DNA of 64,000 bases, taken from the NCBI GenBank assembly GCA_050251715.1, contig JBFWMG010000004.1, forward strand, positions 124,001 to 188,000, read 5' to 3'. The notes below the pieces were generated by a model. That model was not told the origin of the DNA and did not search any database. It was given only the letters and a program-made list of their open reading frames with translations. The DNA comes from JBFWMG01 sp050251715. GTDB taxonomy: Bacteria > Desulfobacterota > Desulfovibrionia > Desulfovibrionales > Desulfovibrionaceae. Numbering within the stretch: position 1 is the first letter of the stretch; each line of letters opens with the position of its first letter. This document shows, piece after piece, positions 48,110-56,881 of this stretch. Both the position numbers and the translations under genes were made by a program.

Positions 48110-48925
48110 ATGACGGGGCAACCGGAGAACCATGCCATGCCGACCCCCCTTGTGCCCCGCCGCATCCCATGCGCCGCGCTGCTCGCGCGGGTGCTGCTCG
48201 CGCTGGCCCTGCTGGCGGCCGGCTGCGCCGCCGCACGCCCCGCCGCAGCCCCCCCTGCGCCGCACCAGGCCATTGCCCGCGACGCGGCGCGCGCCCTGGC
48301 CGACATGACCGCCCAGGGGCGTTTTGCCCCGCTGCGCGACACCCTGGCCACAGCGCGGGGCGTCATGATCTTTCCCACCGTGGCCAAGGCGGGCTGGATA
48401 TTTGGCGCCACCGGCGGCGCGGGCGTGCTGCTGGCCCGCGACGAGTCGGGCTTCTGGAGCGCCCCGGCCTATTACGCCATGGGCGACGCCAGCCTGGGCG
48501 TGCAGTTCGGGCTGCGCCGCGCCGCCGTGGTGCTGGTGTTCGCCACACCCGCGAGCCTGGACCACGCCATGCGCGGCAGGCTCGACTTCGGGGCGGCGGT
48601 CGAGGCCGCCGCATGGGATTGGGACACGCGCGACGAGGCGTCGGCCCGCGCCGCGAGCACGGATCCGCTCTGCTTCATCGATGTGGACGGATTTTTCGCG
48701 GGAACCGCCCTGCGCCTGGGCGGCATCATGCCCCGCCACGACGTGAACGAGGCGGCCTATGGCCCCGGCGCCACGCCCGAGGCGATCCTCACCGCCCGCA
48801 CCCTGGGCCGTCCCGCCTCCACCCTGGCCGAGGCGCTGGGCCAGGAGCCGGACAACACGCCGCCCGAGGCTGGGGTCACTCCGTCCGGCGGGCAGCCCCA
48901 GGCCGCACCACAAGCAGCACAATAG
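48110..48925 (+). CDS. SYLF/YSC84-domain lipoprotein
   Basis: A 271-residue exported protein with a lipoprotein-like signal (LLAAGC, Cys39). The SYLF domain follows: ARGVMIFPTVAKAGWIFGATGG, then GFWSAPAYYAMGDASLGVQFG and a C-terminal FFAGTALRLGGI. SYLF proteins bind lipids in eukaryotes; bacterial roles are unclear. ATG at 48110 is preceded by AAGGA. The last 50 bases overlap the convergent MFS gene tail to tail. The C-terminus is a low-complexity Gln/Pro/Ala tail. Confidence 0.85.
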   Translation: MTGQPENHAMPTPLVPRRIPCAALLARVLLALALLAAGCAAARPAAAPPAPHQAIARDAARALADMTAQGRFAPLRDTLATARGVMIFPTVAKAGWIFGATGGAGVLLARDESGFWSAPAYYAMGDASLGVQFGLRRAAVVLVFATPASLDHAMRGRLDFGAAVEAAAWDWDTRDEASARAASTDPLCFIDVDGFFAGTALRLGGIMPRHDVNEAAYGPGATPEAILTARTLGRPASTLAEALGQEPDNTPPEAGVTPSGGQPQAAPQAAQ

Positions 48926-50057
48926 CCAGGGCCACGCCCACCACACAGGCCATGCCGCCCACAAAGGCGTTCCAGCCATACCTGTCGAACAGGAAACCGG
49001 GCAGGTACGAGCCCATGGCGCCGCCCGTGTAATAAAAGGACAGGTAGAGCCCGTTGACCACGCCCTTGCCCATGCCGTGGCGCGCGGCCAGGTTGTTCAG
49101 GTAGCCCGGCGCGGTGGAATGCACCGAAAACATGCCCGCGCAGAACAGGAACATGGCGCAGAACAGCACCCACACCGACGGGATGAAGAACAATCCCACC
49201 GCTCCCAGATAGCAGAACAGCCCCACGGCCATGGCGCGTATCTCGCCGCCCAGGGCACGGCTTATGCGCACCGAGAACAGCGACACCACAATGCCCATGA
49301 GATAGCCGGAATACATGAGCCCGATGCGGAACTCGCTGGCCGTGCCCCCGGTCGCGCCCCACAGCGCCGTGAGCCGGAACGGCAGAAAGCTGAGCATGCC
49401 CGCGAACACGAAGAAACAGCAGAAGATGGTGCCATAGAGCGGCAGGAACGCCGGGTGGACCGCCACAGCAAGGCCGTCGCGCAGGCGCAGCCGCTGCCCG
49501 GCCACGGGCCGCGCCGGGGCGGCCAGCCATATGGTGGACACCGCCGCGGCGAACAGCAGCGCGCCGGTGGCCACAAAGGCCATGCGCCAGCCGTGGTGCG
49601 TGGACACGAAGCCGTTGATCGCCCTGGCGGAAAAGCCGCCGAAGATGGTGGCCGCGATGTAGAAGGACATGACGCGCCGCAAGGCCTGTCCCTCGCACGA
49701 GGCCGCGATGGAGGTCATGAGCGCGGTGAACACCGCCGGGATGAGCATGCCCTGGCACAGCCGCACGGCCAGCAGCACGGCAAAGGAGTGCACCTGGGCA
49801 ATGGCCAGCGCCGTGCCCGCCAAGGCCGCCAGGGCCACGGCCAGCATCGTCCGCACCGCAACCCGTTCGAGCAGGAAGCCGTAGAGTATGGGCGCAAAGC
49901 CCATGGGCAGCAGCGTGAGGGTGATGCACAGCGACGCCGTGGACGGCGCCACCCCGAACTCCAGCTGCAGCACATGCAACAACGGCTGCGGGCCGTACAG
50001 GGCGCAAAACGCGGCGAGCGTGGCGAACACAATGACGGCGAGATGGCGCGGGCGCAT
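48876..50057 (-). CDS. MFS transporter (YnfM-like)
   Basis: A 393-residue permease with 12 predicted helices and major facilitator features: YGFLLERVAVRTML in loop 2-3 and the matching sequence RISRALGGEIRAM in the second half, with LCQGMLIPAVFTALM in between. AGGAG lies 5 bases before the ATG. The substrate cannot be deduced. The final 50 bases overlap the convergent SYLF gene. Confidence 0.88.
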   Translation of the reverse strand: MRPRHLAVIVFATLAAFCALYGPQPLLHVLQLEFGVAPSTASLCITLTLLPMGFAPILYGFLLERVAVRTMLAVALAALAGTALAIAQVHSFAVLLAVRLCQGMLIPAVFTALMTSIAASCEGQALRRVMSFYIAATIFGGFSARAINGFVSTHHGWRMAFVATGALLFAAAVSTIWLAAPARPVAGQRLRLRDGLAVAVHPAFLPLYGTIFCCFFVFAGMLSFLPFRLTALWGATGGTASEFRIGLMYSGYLMGIVVSLFSVRISRALGGEIRAMAVGLFCYLGAVGLFFIPSVWVLFCAMFLFCAGMFSVHSTAPGYLNNLAARHGMGKGVVNGLYLSFYYTGGAMGSYLPGFLFDRYGWNAFVGGMACVVGVALAIVLLVVRPGAARRTE

Positions 50058-50239
50058 GGGGACTCCTGACGGCGGCGTATTTTTTTGATACGCTCAACAT
50101 GCTGTTTTGTTAAGAAGAAAAAGCCGGAGCATCCGTATTGATCCTGGTTTTCAATGACGCCCCTTGCTTTTTCGGCCCAACATGCTACGCCTTGCCTAAA
50201 CAGGGTCGTAACCCCGCAACCTGTAACGGTAAATAGAGC

Positions 50240-50593
50240 ATGGCAACGTACCTTTTCTCCTTGCGCTCCTCCCTCCGGGCCACAGTACGCACCTCCCTCA
50301 CGGCCACGGTACGCATCGCCCTCACCGCCACGGCCTGCTGCCTGGCACTGTGCGCGGCCGCCCTGCCCGCCCAGGCGGGCGCCGTGGTCAATACGGACAA
50401 GACGGCCTATGACTACGCCGTATATTGGGACGACCTCGGCCCCATTGAAAAGGGCTCCATCGCGCCGGGCCAAACCCTGGAACTCAAGCCCAAGGCGGGC
50501 ATCGTGGAGCTGGTGGGGCAGCACGACAACATCTACATCCATCCGGACGAGACCGTGACCATCGTCAACGGCATCCTGCAAGCCAAGCCCTGA
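50240..50593 (+). CDS. small exported protein of unknown function
   Basis: A 117-residue protein with a Sec signal peptide (cleavage likely after AQA, residue 46) and a mature part of about 70 residues containing WDDLGPIEKGSIAPGQTLEL and IYIHPDETVTIVNG. No family recognised. The N-terminal 30 residues contain an imperfect direct repeat (TVRTSLTA / TVRIALTA). It ends 8 bp before the cation-efflux gene and may be co-transcribed with it. Confidence 0.72.
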   Translation: MATYLFSLRSSLRATVRTSLTATVRIALTATACCLALCAAALPAQAGAVVNTDKTAYDYAVYWDDLGPIEKGSIAPGQTLELKPKAGIVELVGQHDNIYIHPDETVTIVNGILQAKP

Positions 50594-50601
50594 CCACCCC
50601 C

Positions 50602-51525
50602 ATGTCCGCAACAGCCACCGACGCCAGATCCCAACGCCCCGACGCCACCCGCGAGGTCACCTTTGTGACCGCCGTGGGTCTTGGCTGCAACCTCGTGCTG
50701 TCCGCCGCCAAGTTCGCGGCGGGCGTGCTGGGCCACAGCCAGGCCATGGTGGCCGACGCCGTGCACAGCCTGTCCGACATGGTCACCGATCTGGTCATCA
50801 TCGTCTGCGCCCGCTACTGGTCCAAACCCGCCGACGCCAGCCACCCCTATGGCCATCAGCGGATCGAAACCCTGGTGACGCTGTGCATCGGCGCGGCGCT
50901 CGCCTCCGTGGCCGTGGGGCTGTCCTATGACGCCCTGGTCAGTCTGGACGGCGCGCCGCGCCCCATACCCAAAGGCATTGCCTGCGGCGCGGCCCTGGTC
51001 TCCATCGTGGTCAAGGAATGGCTCTACCGCTGGACCGTGGCCGTGGGCAGGCGCGTGCATTCGCGGGCCGTGGTGGCCAACGCCCACCACCACCGTTCCG
51101 ACGCCCTGAGTTCCATCCCGGTGGCCGCGGCCACGGGCATCGCCGCCTTTGTGCCCGGCTGGTCCATGCTCGACCCTGTGGGCGCGGTGGTGGTCAGCAT
51201 CTTCATCCTCAAGACCGCCTGGGACGTGGCGGGACCGGCCCTGCACGAGCTGATGGACCGGGGCGCGACACCGGAGCGCATCGCCCGCATCACCGCCCTG
51301 GCCGAGTCCGTGGCGGGCGTGCGCGACGTGCATGCGGTGCGCAGCCGCTACCAGGGCGAAGGCCTGCACCTGGACATGCACGTGGAGGTCGACCCCCTCA
51401 TCTCCGTGCACGACGGCCACCTGATTGCGGAAATGGTCAAGGAATGCCTGCTGGACGAGACGGACATAGAGGACGTGGTTGTGCATATCGAACCCCATGG
51501 TGAAATGGACGGCGCGCGAGCATGA
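50602..51525 (+). CDS. cation diffusion facilitator (CDF) transporter
   Basis: A 307-residue CDF family metal-efflux protein. The two metal-site helices are visible as MVADAVHSLSDMVTD (about residues 49-63, HxxxD) and NAHHHRSDALSSIPVAAA (HxxxD). The C-terminal cytoplasmic domain has AGVRDVHAVRSRYQGEGLHLDMHVEV. It exports divalent metal ions such as Zn, Fe or Mn; specificity is not obvious. Confidence 0.93.
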   Translation: MSATATDARSQRPDATREVTFVTAVGLGCNLVLSAAKFAAGVLGHSQAMVADAVHSLSDMVTDLVIIVCARYWSKPADASHPYGHQRIETLVTLCIGAALASVAVGLSYDALVSLDGAPRPIPKGIACGAALVSIVVKEWLYRWTVAVGRRVHSRAVVANAHHHRSDALSSIPVAAATGIAAFVPGWSMLDPVGAVVVSIFILKTAWDVAGPALHELMDRGATPERIARITALAESVAGVRDVHAVRSRYQGEGLHLDMHVEVDPLISVHDGHLIAEMVKECLLDETDIEDVVVHIEPHGEMDGARA

Positions 51526-51530
51526 CACAC

Positions 51531-51631
51531 GGTCGCCCAGGCCCAAGCGGCCTGTGCGACCCAGGTGGACGAAGCGGTTTTCGCCCACCTGCGCTTCATG
51601 GACACACAAGGCGGCGCACAACGCGCCGCGC
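51531..51631 (+). promoter_or_regulatory. structured leader upstream of the molybdate/sulfate transporter gene
   Basis: Three successive hairpins: 51531-51561 (12 of 13 pairs; GGTCGC arm, loop CAAGC), 51562-51591 (CAGGTGG/CCACCTG extended by CGAA/TTCG) and 51611-51632 (GGCGGCGC with GCGCCGC). I do not recognise a known riboswitch class. GC-rich sequence folds easily, so function is uncertain. Confidence 0.35.
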
Positions 51632-51687
51632 CATGACGACGCGTATCCGCTGTTGTTTGCAACACCCTGACACCGAGGTTCACACAC

Positions 51688-52908
51688 ATGCAGATCGGCG
51701 CATATCGTTTCGACAGGATGGAGTTGGCGGGGTCGCTGGGCGACCTGGGCACCTTGCTGCCCATCTCCCTGGGCCTCATTCTCGGCAACGGCATCAGCCC
51801 GGCCGGACTGTTCTTTTCCGTGGGGCTCTTCTACATCGTCGCGGGCGGCTATTTTCGCGTTCCCATCGCGGTGCAGCCCATGAAGGTCATCGGCGCCTAC
51901 GCCATCGCCACGGCGGCCACAACCCTGCAAATCCAGGCCGCGGGCCTGCTCATGGCCGTGGTGCTGGGCGTGCTGGCGGCGGCCAAGCCCGTGGAGAACC
52001 TGCTGCGGGCCATCCCGCGCGGCGTGATACGCGGGGTGCAGCTGTCCACGGGCATACTGCTCGCCTCGCGCGGGCTCGGCTTCATCGCGGGCACATCCTC
52101 CTTCCAAAAGCTCCTGGGCAAGGCCGAACCCTATCTGGCCGTCCAGGGCATCGGGCCCATCCCCCTCGGCATCGTGCTCGGCGTCATCTTCTTCTTCGTC
52201 ACCCTGCGCTACCTGAACAGCCGCACCATGCCCGCCGGGCTGGTGGTCGTGCTGGGAGGCATGCTGGTGGGCCTGATCCTGGGCGCGAGCCAGGAACTCA
52301 AGGGGATGGAACTCGGTTTCGGCATCCCCCCGCTCCTTCCCTATGGCTGGCCGTCCTGGGCGGACCTCTCCCTGGCCTTCGTGGTCATGGTGCTGCCGCA
52401 AACGCCCATGACCATAGGCAACGCGGTGCTGGCCAACATGGATCTGTCGCAGCAGTATTTTCCCGAGGGCAGCGCCCGCATGACCAGCCGAGGCCTGTGC
52501 ACCAGCATGGCCGCGGCCAACGTGCTCAGCTTCCTCTTTGGCGGCATGCCGCTGTGCCACGGCGCGGGCGGGCTGGCGGCCCACTACCGTTTCGGCGCGC
52601 GCACGGCGGGCTCCAACATCATCATCGGCGGTTTCTTCCTGTTCCTGGCCCTGGTTTTGGGCGACAAGGCGCCGGGCATGGTGCGGCTCCTGCCCTTGTC
52701 GATCATGGGCGTGATGCTGGTCTTTGCCGGGCTGCAACTGTGCACCACCATCAGCGACCTGCTGCTGGCGGGGGCGCAGGACGGCAAGCGGCATCTCTTC
52801 GTGGCGCTCCTGATGCTCGCGCTGACCCTGGCGGGCAACCTGGCCCTGGCCTTCTGCGTGGGCATTGCCCTGGACTGGGCCTTGCGCCGCAACTGGGTAT
52901 CCATCTAA
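51688..52908 (+). CDS. MOT1-type molybdate/sulfate transporter
   Basis: A 406-residue polytopic membrane protein, about 10-12 helices. GSLGDLGTLLPISLGLIL at the N-terminus and VAVQPMKVIGAYAIA, then LPQTPMTIGNAVLAN, are typical of the MOT1 family (related to SulP transporters). Family members take up molybdate; sulfate is possible. A sulfate reducer needs molybdenum or tungsten for formate dehydrogenases. The start has only a weak ribosome-binding site (GAGG at 11-13 bases). Confidence 0.85.
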   Translation: MQIGAYRFDRMELAGSLGDLGTLLPISLGLILGNGISPAGLFFSVGLFYIVAGGYFRVPIAVQPMKVIGAYAIATAATTLQIQAAGLLMAVVLGVLAAAKPVENLLRAIPRGVIRGVQLSTGILLASRGLGFIAGTSSFQKLLGKAEPYLAVQGIGPIPLGIVLGVIFFFVTLRYLNSRTMPAGLVVVLGGMLVGLILGASQELKGMELGFGIPPLLPYGWPSWADLSLAFVVMVLPQTPMTIGNAVLANMDLSQQYFPEGSARMTSRGLCTSMAAANVLSFLFGGMPLCHGAGGLAAHYRFGARTAGSNIIIGGFFLFLALVLGDKAPGMVRLLPLSIMGVMLVFAGLQLCTTISDLLLAGAQDGKRHLFVALLMLALTLAGNLALAFCVGIALDWALRRNWVSI

Positions 52909-53062
52909 GCGCATCACCAGGGCGCGGGGGGCGGACGCATGGCGTGCCCCCCGCGCCCGGCGTGCGCGCGGCACGCCCCGGCGGCGCGTACCGGCCGTTT
53001 TGCAACCTTCTGAAACCTGACGCCTTGCCTTGGCGGGCGATGCGGTATACCCATTCACCATC

Positions 53063-54223
53063 ATGAACGGTCACAACGCCGCCACGCCCGCACCGCCGCA
53101 CAGGCCGCCCGCCGGGCCGCCCCCCATGCCCCCCAACGAGCCGTTGCGGGATCTGCGTCCCTTTGTGGTGCTGCTGCTGACGGGTACGCTGGTGTTGGCG
53201 TGGCGCATTCTGGCGCCGTTCACGCATCCCATCATCTTCGCCATCATCCTGGCCTCGCTGCTCTCGCCGCTGCAAACGCGGCTTGAACTGCTGTACCGGG
53301 GGCACAAGAGCATGGCGGCGCTCACCATCACGCTGCTGGCGGCGGTGGCCATCGTCCTGCCGTGCATGCTGTTCCTGTCGGCCCTGGTCAACGAGGGCGT
53401 GCGCTCGCTGGCCACCATCCGCAACTGGGTGGACACCGGGGGCGCGGACAAGCTGTTCGACAACCCCCTGCTGCTCGACGTGACGCAGTGGGTGCAGGCC
53501 CGCCTGGGGCGGCTGGCCGGACCGCACCTGAACCTGCGCGAACAGCTCATGATGGCCAGCCAGAAATCGGCCCAGGCGCTTTTGGACAGCGGGGCGGGCA
53601 TTGTGGGCAACGTGGCCACCGTGGCCATGCAGTTTTCCATCATGCTCTTCGTGCTCTATTTTCTGGTGCGCGACGGGCGCGGCATGGTGGCCTACATCCG
53701 CCGCCTGTCGCCGCTGTCGGACATGCAGGAGGACCGGATCTTCGACAAGATGCGCGCCGTGTCCAAGTCCGTGATGGTGGGCAGCTTTCTGACCGGGATG
53801 ATCCAGGGCGTCATAGGCGGCCTGGGCTTCGCCATGGTGGGCATCCCTCCCCTGTTCTGGGGCGCGGTCATGGGATTCGCCTCGCTCATTCCCATCGTGG
53901 GCACGGGCCTGGTGTGGATTCCGGCCTCGGCCTACATGTTCATCGTGGGCCGCTGGGAGGCCGCGCTGTTCCTTTCGCTGTGGTGCGCGGTGCTGCTGGG
54001 CGGGGTGGACAACTTCGTGCGTCCGCTGCTCATGCGGGGCAAGGGAGGCCTGTCGCCGCTGTACATCTTCCTGGCCGTGCTGGGCGGGGTGCAGGCCTTC
54101 GGTTTTGTGGGCCTCTTGTACGGCCCGCTCATCATCAGCCTCACGGCGGTCATCCTGTTCACCTACGACGAGGTGTTCCATGGCCCCACGCAGGGTACCA
54201 ACCCTGTGGATCCCATGCCGTAA
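53063..54223 (+). CDS. AI-2E family transporter (PerM-like)
   Basis: A 386-residue membrane protein with 8 predicted helices. The AI-2E family pattern appears as FTHPIIFAIILASLLSPLQ, MLFVLYFLVRDGRGM, GMIQGVIGGLGFAMVGIP and VDNFVRPLLMRGKGGLSPL. A Pro/Ala-rich segment precedes the first helix. I use the ATG at 53063; a TTG at 53030 would add 11 residues. Neither has a good ribosome-binding site. Substrates of most members are unknown. Confidence 0.9.
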   Translation: MNGHNAATPAPPHRPPAGPPPMPPNEPLRDLRPFVVLLLTGTLVLAWRILAPFTHPIIFAIILASLLSPLQTRLELLYRGHKSMAALTITLLAAVAIVLPCMLFLSALVNEGVRSLATIRNWVDTGGADKLFDNPLLLDVTQWVQARLGRLAGPHLNLREQLMMASQKSAQALLDSGAGIVGNVATVAMQFSIMLFVLYFLVRDGRGMVAYIRRLSPLSDMQEDRIFDKMRAVSKSVMVGSFLTGMIQGVIGGLGFAMVGIPPLFWGAVMGFASLIPIVGTGLVWIPASAYMFIVGRWEAALFLSLWCAVLLGGVDNFVRPLLMRGKGGLSPLYIFLAVLGGVQAFGFVGLLYGPLIISLTAVILFTYDEVFHGPTQGTNPVDPMP

Positions 54224-54408
54224 CCATCCGGCATTCTTTCTATTTCCATCTTTATCCGCGCGGCGTCAGCGTCGGCATTCCGACGCGGTGGCGGCCATTT
54301 TTGCCCACCTCTCCAACCAAGCAGCCGGAACAGCGCCTTTTTCATAAAAAGGCAGAAATCTTGCATGCCAAGCCGCAGAATGCGAGCCACCCCAGCAAGG
54401 AGCATCCC

Positions 54409-54864
54409 ATGCCCGCAACCATCCTGGCCGTGGAAGACAACCCGGCGCTGCTGCTGCTCATCAAACGGTTTCTGCAACGCGACGGCCATGCCGTGATCGC
54501 GGCCAGTAACGGCGTCGAGGCGCTGGCCGCCATGCCCGCCCGGCCCGACTGCATCATCACCGATCTGTACATGCCCGAGATGGACGGATTCGATCTCATC
54601 ATGGCCCTGCGCGACAGCCCGCGCTTCGACAACGTGCCCATCATCCTGCTGTCCGGCGAGACCGACGAGGCGACCCTGGGCATTGCCCGCGAACTGGGCG
54701 CGGACCTCATCCTGGGCAAGCCCTTCAGCGTGGAGACCCTGCGCGAGGCCGTGGCAAGCGCCCTGCCCATGCGGACGCCCACCCCCGGCGCGGCGACTGG
54801 CCCGTACAAGGCAAACACCCGGCACGAGACGGACGGGGTCATGGACAACGCGGCGAACTGGTAG
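54409..54864 (+). CDS. single-domain response regulator (CheY-like)
   Basis: A 151-residue protein: a receiver domain with acidic pair Glu9-Asp10, phosphoacceptor Asp52 (ITDLYMPEMDG), Ser82 and Lys104 (ILGKPFS), followed by about 30 residues without an output domain. It would act by protein-protein contact or phosphorelay. AAGGAG lies 6 bases before the ATG. No kinase gene is adjacent. Confidence 0.92.
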   Translation: MPATILAVEDNPALLLLIKRFLQRDGHAVIAASNGVEALAAMPARPDCIITDLYMPEMDGFDLIMALRDSPRFDNVPIILLSGETDEATLGIARELGADLILGKPFSVETLREAVASALPMRTPTPGAATGPYKANTRHETDGVMDNAANW

Positions 54865-55020
54865 CTCAAGGCTATCACCCCCACAAAACGACGGGGCCAC
54901 CGTGCGTGGCCCTCAGGTTGCTGACGAACCGCCATGCATCCCCGCTGTGTCTTTCTCGACGCCTTGCGGCTCACGGCGTCGGCTGAACCGCCCTCCCTGT
55001 CCGCGTCCACAAACAGCAAG

Positions 55021-55176
55021 GCCGCCCGCCTGGGGAACTCGCTTGTCCCAACCGCATCCACCTCCCCAGCCAGCCGCCCGCCTGGGGAACTCGCTTGTCC
55101 CAACCGCATCCACCTCCCCCGCCAGCCGCCCGCCTGGGGAACTCGTGTGTCCCAACCCTATCCACCTCCCCAGCCA
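55021..55176. repeat. three tandem 52-bp repeats
   Basis: Copies start at 55021, 55073 and 55125 (GCCGCCCGCCTGGGGAACTC...), the first two nearly identical. A single diverged copy accompanies the other long palindrome near 35.95-36.03 kb, in inverted orientation. Confidence 0.93.
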
Positions 55177-55297
55177 GCAGTTTTTGGGGAAAGAGAGAGG
55201 AGAGAGGATGGGGGTCCGGGGGAAGGAGAGAGGAGAGGGAAAACCCCTTTTTATGCTTGGAAAAAGGGGTTTTCCCTCTCCTCTCTCCTTCCCCCGG
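55177..55297. repeat. long-palindrome repeat element, copy 2
   Basis: The 82 bp at 55216-55297 form perfect 37-bp arms around the loop ATGCTTGG, the reverse complement of the loop at 35.89 kb. The preceding purine-rich tract (55180-55215) also matches copy 1. The palindrome lies 25 bp beyond the stop of the leftward VOC gene, so relative to its gene it has the same position and polarity as copy 1. Confidence 0.95.
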
Positions 55298-55322
55298 CGC
55301 CTTGTCGGCACCTTGTGCGGCC

Positions 55323-55931
55323 TCACCCCTTGCGGCCTGACGACCACGCGTCGTTCGCCTCGTGCAGAAACACCTCGCCCTCGCCAGGATACACGGCCCG
55401 CTCCCCCGGCGGGGTGGGCGTTGTCACGGGCGGCCACGTGCCGGGCCTGGGTTCCGGCCCCTCCAGCGCGCCGGGCGTGGGTTGCGCGTCGGTCATGCGC
55501 GGGTGCGCGTGCACATCGGCGGCCTCGACCACCACGCTGAACTCCACGGGAATGCCGTTGGGATCAAAGGAATAGATGGAGTGGATGAAGCCGTGGTCCA
55601 CGGCCTCGGACACCCAGAACCCGGCGGCCTCCAGCCGGTCGCGGATCTCCCACAGGTCGTCCTGCCCGGCCACGCCAAAGGAGATGTGGTCAAAGGCCGC
55701 CGGTCCCCGCACCGGCACGCCATGGTCCTTTTCGGGCAGGGGCAGCACGCCTGGCCATTCGAAAAAGGCGATCATGTCCGTGGGGGAAATCTCGAAGAAA
55801 TAGTGGCGGTACCCCGCATGCCCCAGCCCGGCCACCAGGCGCATGCCCAAGAGGTCGCGCCAGTAGCGGATGGTGGCGTCCATGTCGCCGGTGGCCATTG
55901 CCAGGTGGTTGATGCCGGTAAAACGTGCCAT
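55323..55931 (-). CDS. VOC-family (glyoxalase-type) protein
   Basis: A 202-residue vicinal-oxygen-chelate protein. The first module starts MARFTGINHLAMATGDMDATIRYWRDLLGM and the second runs from FDHISFGV to IYSFDPNGIPVEFSV; His10 and Glu residues of these modules are likely metal ligands. The C-terminal 50 residues are a Pro/Gly-rich tail. AGGAGG precedes the ATG. Substrate unknown; dioxygenase or lyase activity is possible. Confidence 0.87.
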   Translation of the reverse strand: MARFTGINHLAMATGDMDATIRYWRDLLGMRLVAGLGHAGYRHYFFEISPTDMIAFFEWPGVLPLPEKDHGVPVRGPAAFDHISFGVAGQDDLWEIRDRLEAAGFWVSEAVDHGFIHSIYSFDPNGIPVEFSVVVEAADVHAHPRMTDAQPTPGALEGPEPRPGTWPPVTTPTPPGERAVYPGEGEVFLHEANDAWSSGRKG

Positions 55932-56069
55932 GCGCCCTCCTGTGGCGTACTGGTGTGAGTCGAAGCGTGGCGCCTGCTGTGCACTTTTTCCTTACTCCAT
56001 TCCCTTGCGTATGGAAATGACGAGAGCCGTGCCGTGCCACCCCTGAGGCCATTGCCAGAAGTAAATAAA

Positions 56070-56085
56070 TGGCACAAAATATGCT
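56070..56085 (+). promoter_or_regulatory. sigma-54 promoter for cysC
   Basis: TGGCACAAAATATGCT has the -24 TGGCAC and a -12 TGC with correct 10-base spacing; the predicted start is near 56096, 38 bases before the cysC ATG. No GTCC-N8-GGAC sites are present upstream, so a different activator would be needed. Confidence 0.65.
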
Positions 56086-56133
56086 GATAAATACGCGAAA
56101 CGTCACTATTCCAACACGGGTAAGGAATACGCA

Positions 56134-56748
56134 ATGAGCTTCACACTCTGGTTCACGGGTCTTTCGGGTTCGGGCAAGACCACGCTTGCCAACGCCATCC
56201 ACCTCGAACTCCGTTGCCGCGGGCTGCGGGTAGCGCTCCTGGACGGCGACATCGTGCGCCGCAACATCAGCCGGGGTCTGTCCTTCAGCCGCGCGGACCG
56301 CAACGCCAACGTGCGCCGCATCGGTTTCATCTGTCACCTGCTCAACCGCAACGGCGTAATCGGCATCGTCGCGGCCATCGCTCCCTATACGGAAAGCCGC
56401 GACAACAACCGTGCACTACTCAACCAATATGTCGAGATCTTTTGCGACAGCCCGGTCGAGGTATGCGAGGCGCGTGACGTGAAAGGCCTGTACGCCCGTG
56501 CGCGACGCGGCGAGATTGAAGCCTTCACGGGCGTATCCGACCCGTATTATCCCCCCGAAAGACCTGAACTGCACATTTCCACATCTGCCCAGACCGTTGA
56601 TGAGTCCGTGTCCACCATCGTGCGCTATCTCGAAGAGACGGGTCTGGCTACCATGGAGCGGGTTGTTGCCCCCGAAACCGTGCTGGCCGAAGAAAAAGCG
56701 TGGCGCGAAAGACTATACGCCCTCGGCTACCTGGCCAACGGCAAGTAA
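56134..56748 (+). CDS. cysC: adenylylsulfate kinase
   Basis: A 204-residue APS kinase that phosphorylates adenylylsulfate to PAPS. The P-loop is GLSGSGKTT (residues 9-17), followed by LLDGDIVRRNISRGLSFSRADR and AAIAPYTESRDNNR. About 30 residues at the C-terminus extend beyond the usual CysC fold. It is isolated from other sulfate genes and preceded by its own sigma-54 promoter. In a dissimilatory sulfate reducer APS is mainly reduced directly, so PAPS is probably for sulfation or a special use; that is inference. AAGGAA precedes the ATG. Confidence 0.93.
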   Translation: MSFTLWFTGLSGSGKTTLANAIHLELRCRGLRVALLDGDIVRRNISRGLSFSRADRNANVRRIGFICHLLNRNGVIGIVAAIAPYTESRDNNRALLNQYVEIFCDSPVEVCEARDVKGLYARARRGEIEAFTGVSDPYYPPERPELHISTSAQTVDESVSTIVRYLEETGLATMERVVAPETVLAEEKAWRERLYALGYLANGK

Positions 56749-56799
56749 CTCGCCACGAACGCATCCCACATTCACGTCGAGCCCATCCTGCAGGCCGTG

Positions 56800-56828
56800 T
56801 TGACGCACCCTGCCCCCTCGGCTATCAG
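56800..56828 (+). promoter_or_regulatory. sigma-70-type promoter for serS
   Basis: TTGACG and TATCAG with a 17-base spacer, about 50 bases before the serS ATG. Matches are 5 of 6 and 4 of 6. Confidence 0.5.
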
Positions 56829-56881
56829 GCTGTTGGGCGGCGGACCAGGACGATGCGCCCGATTTTCCAAGGAGCTCATAG

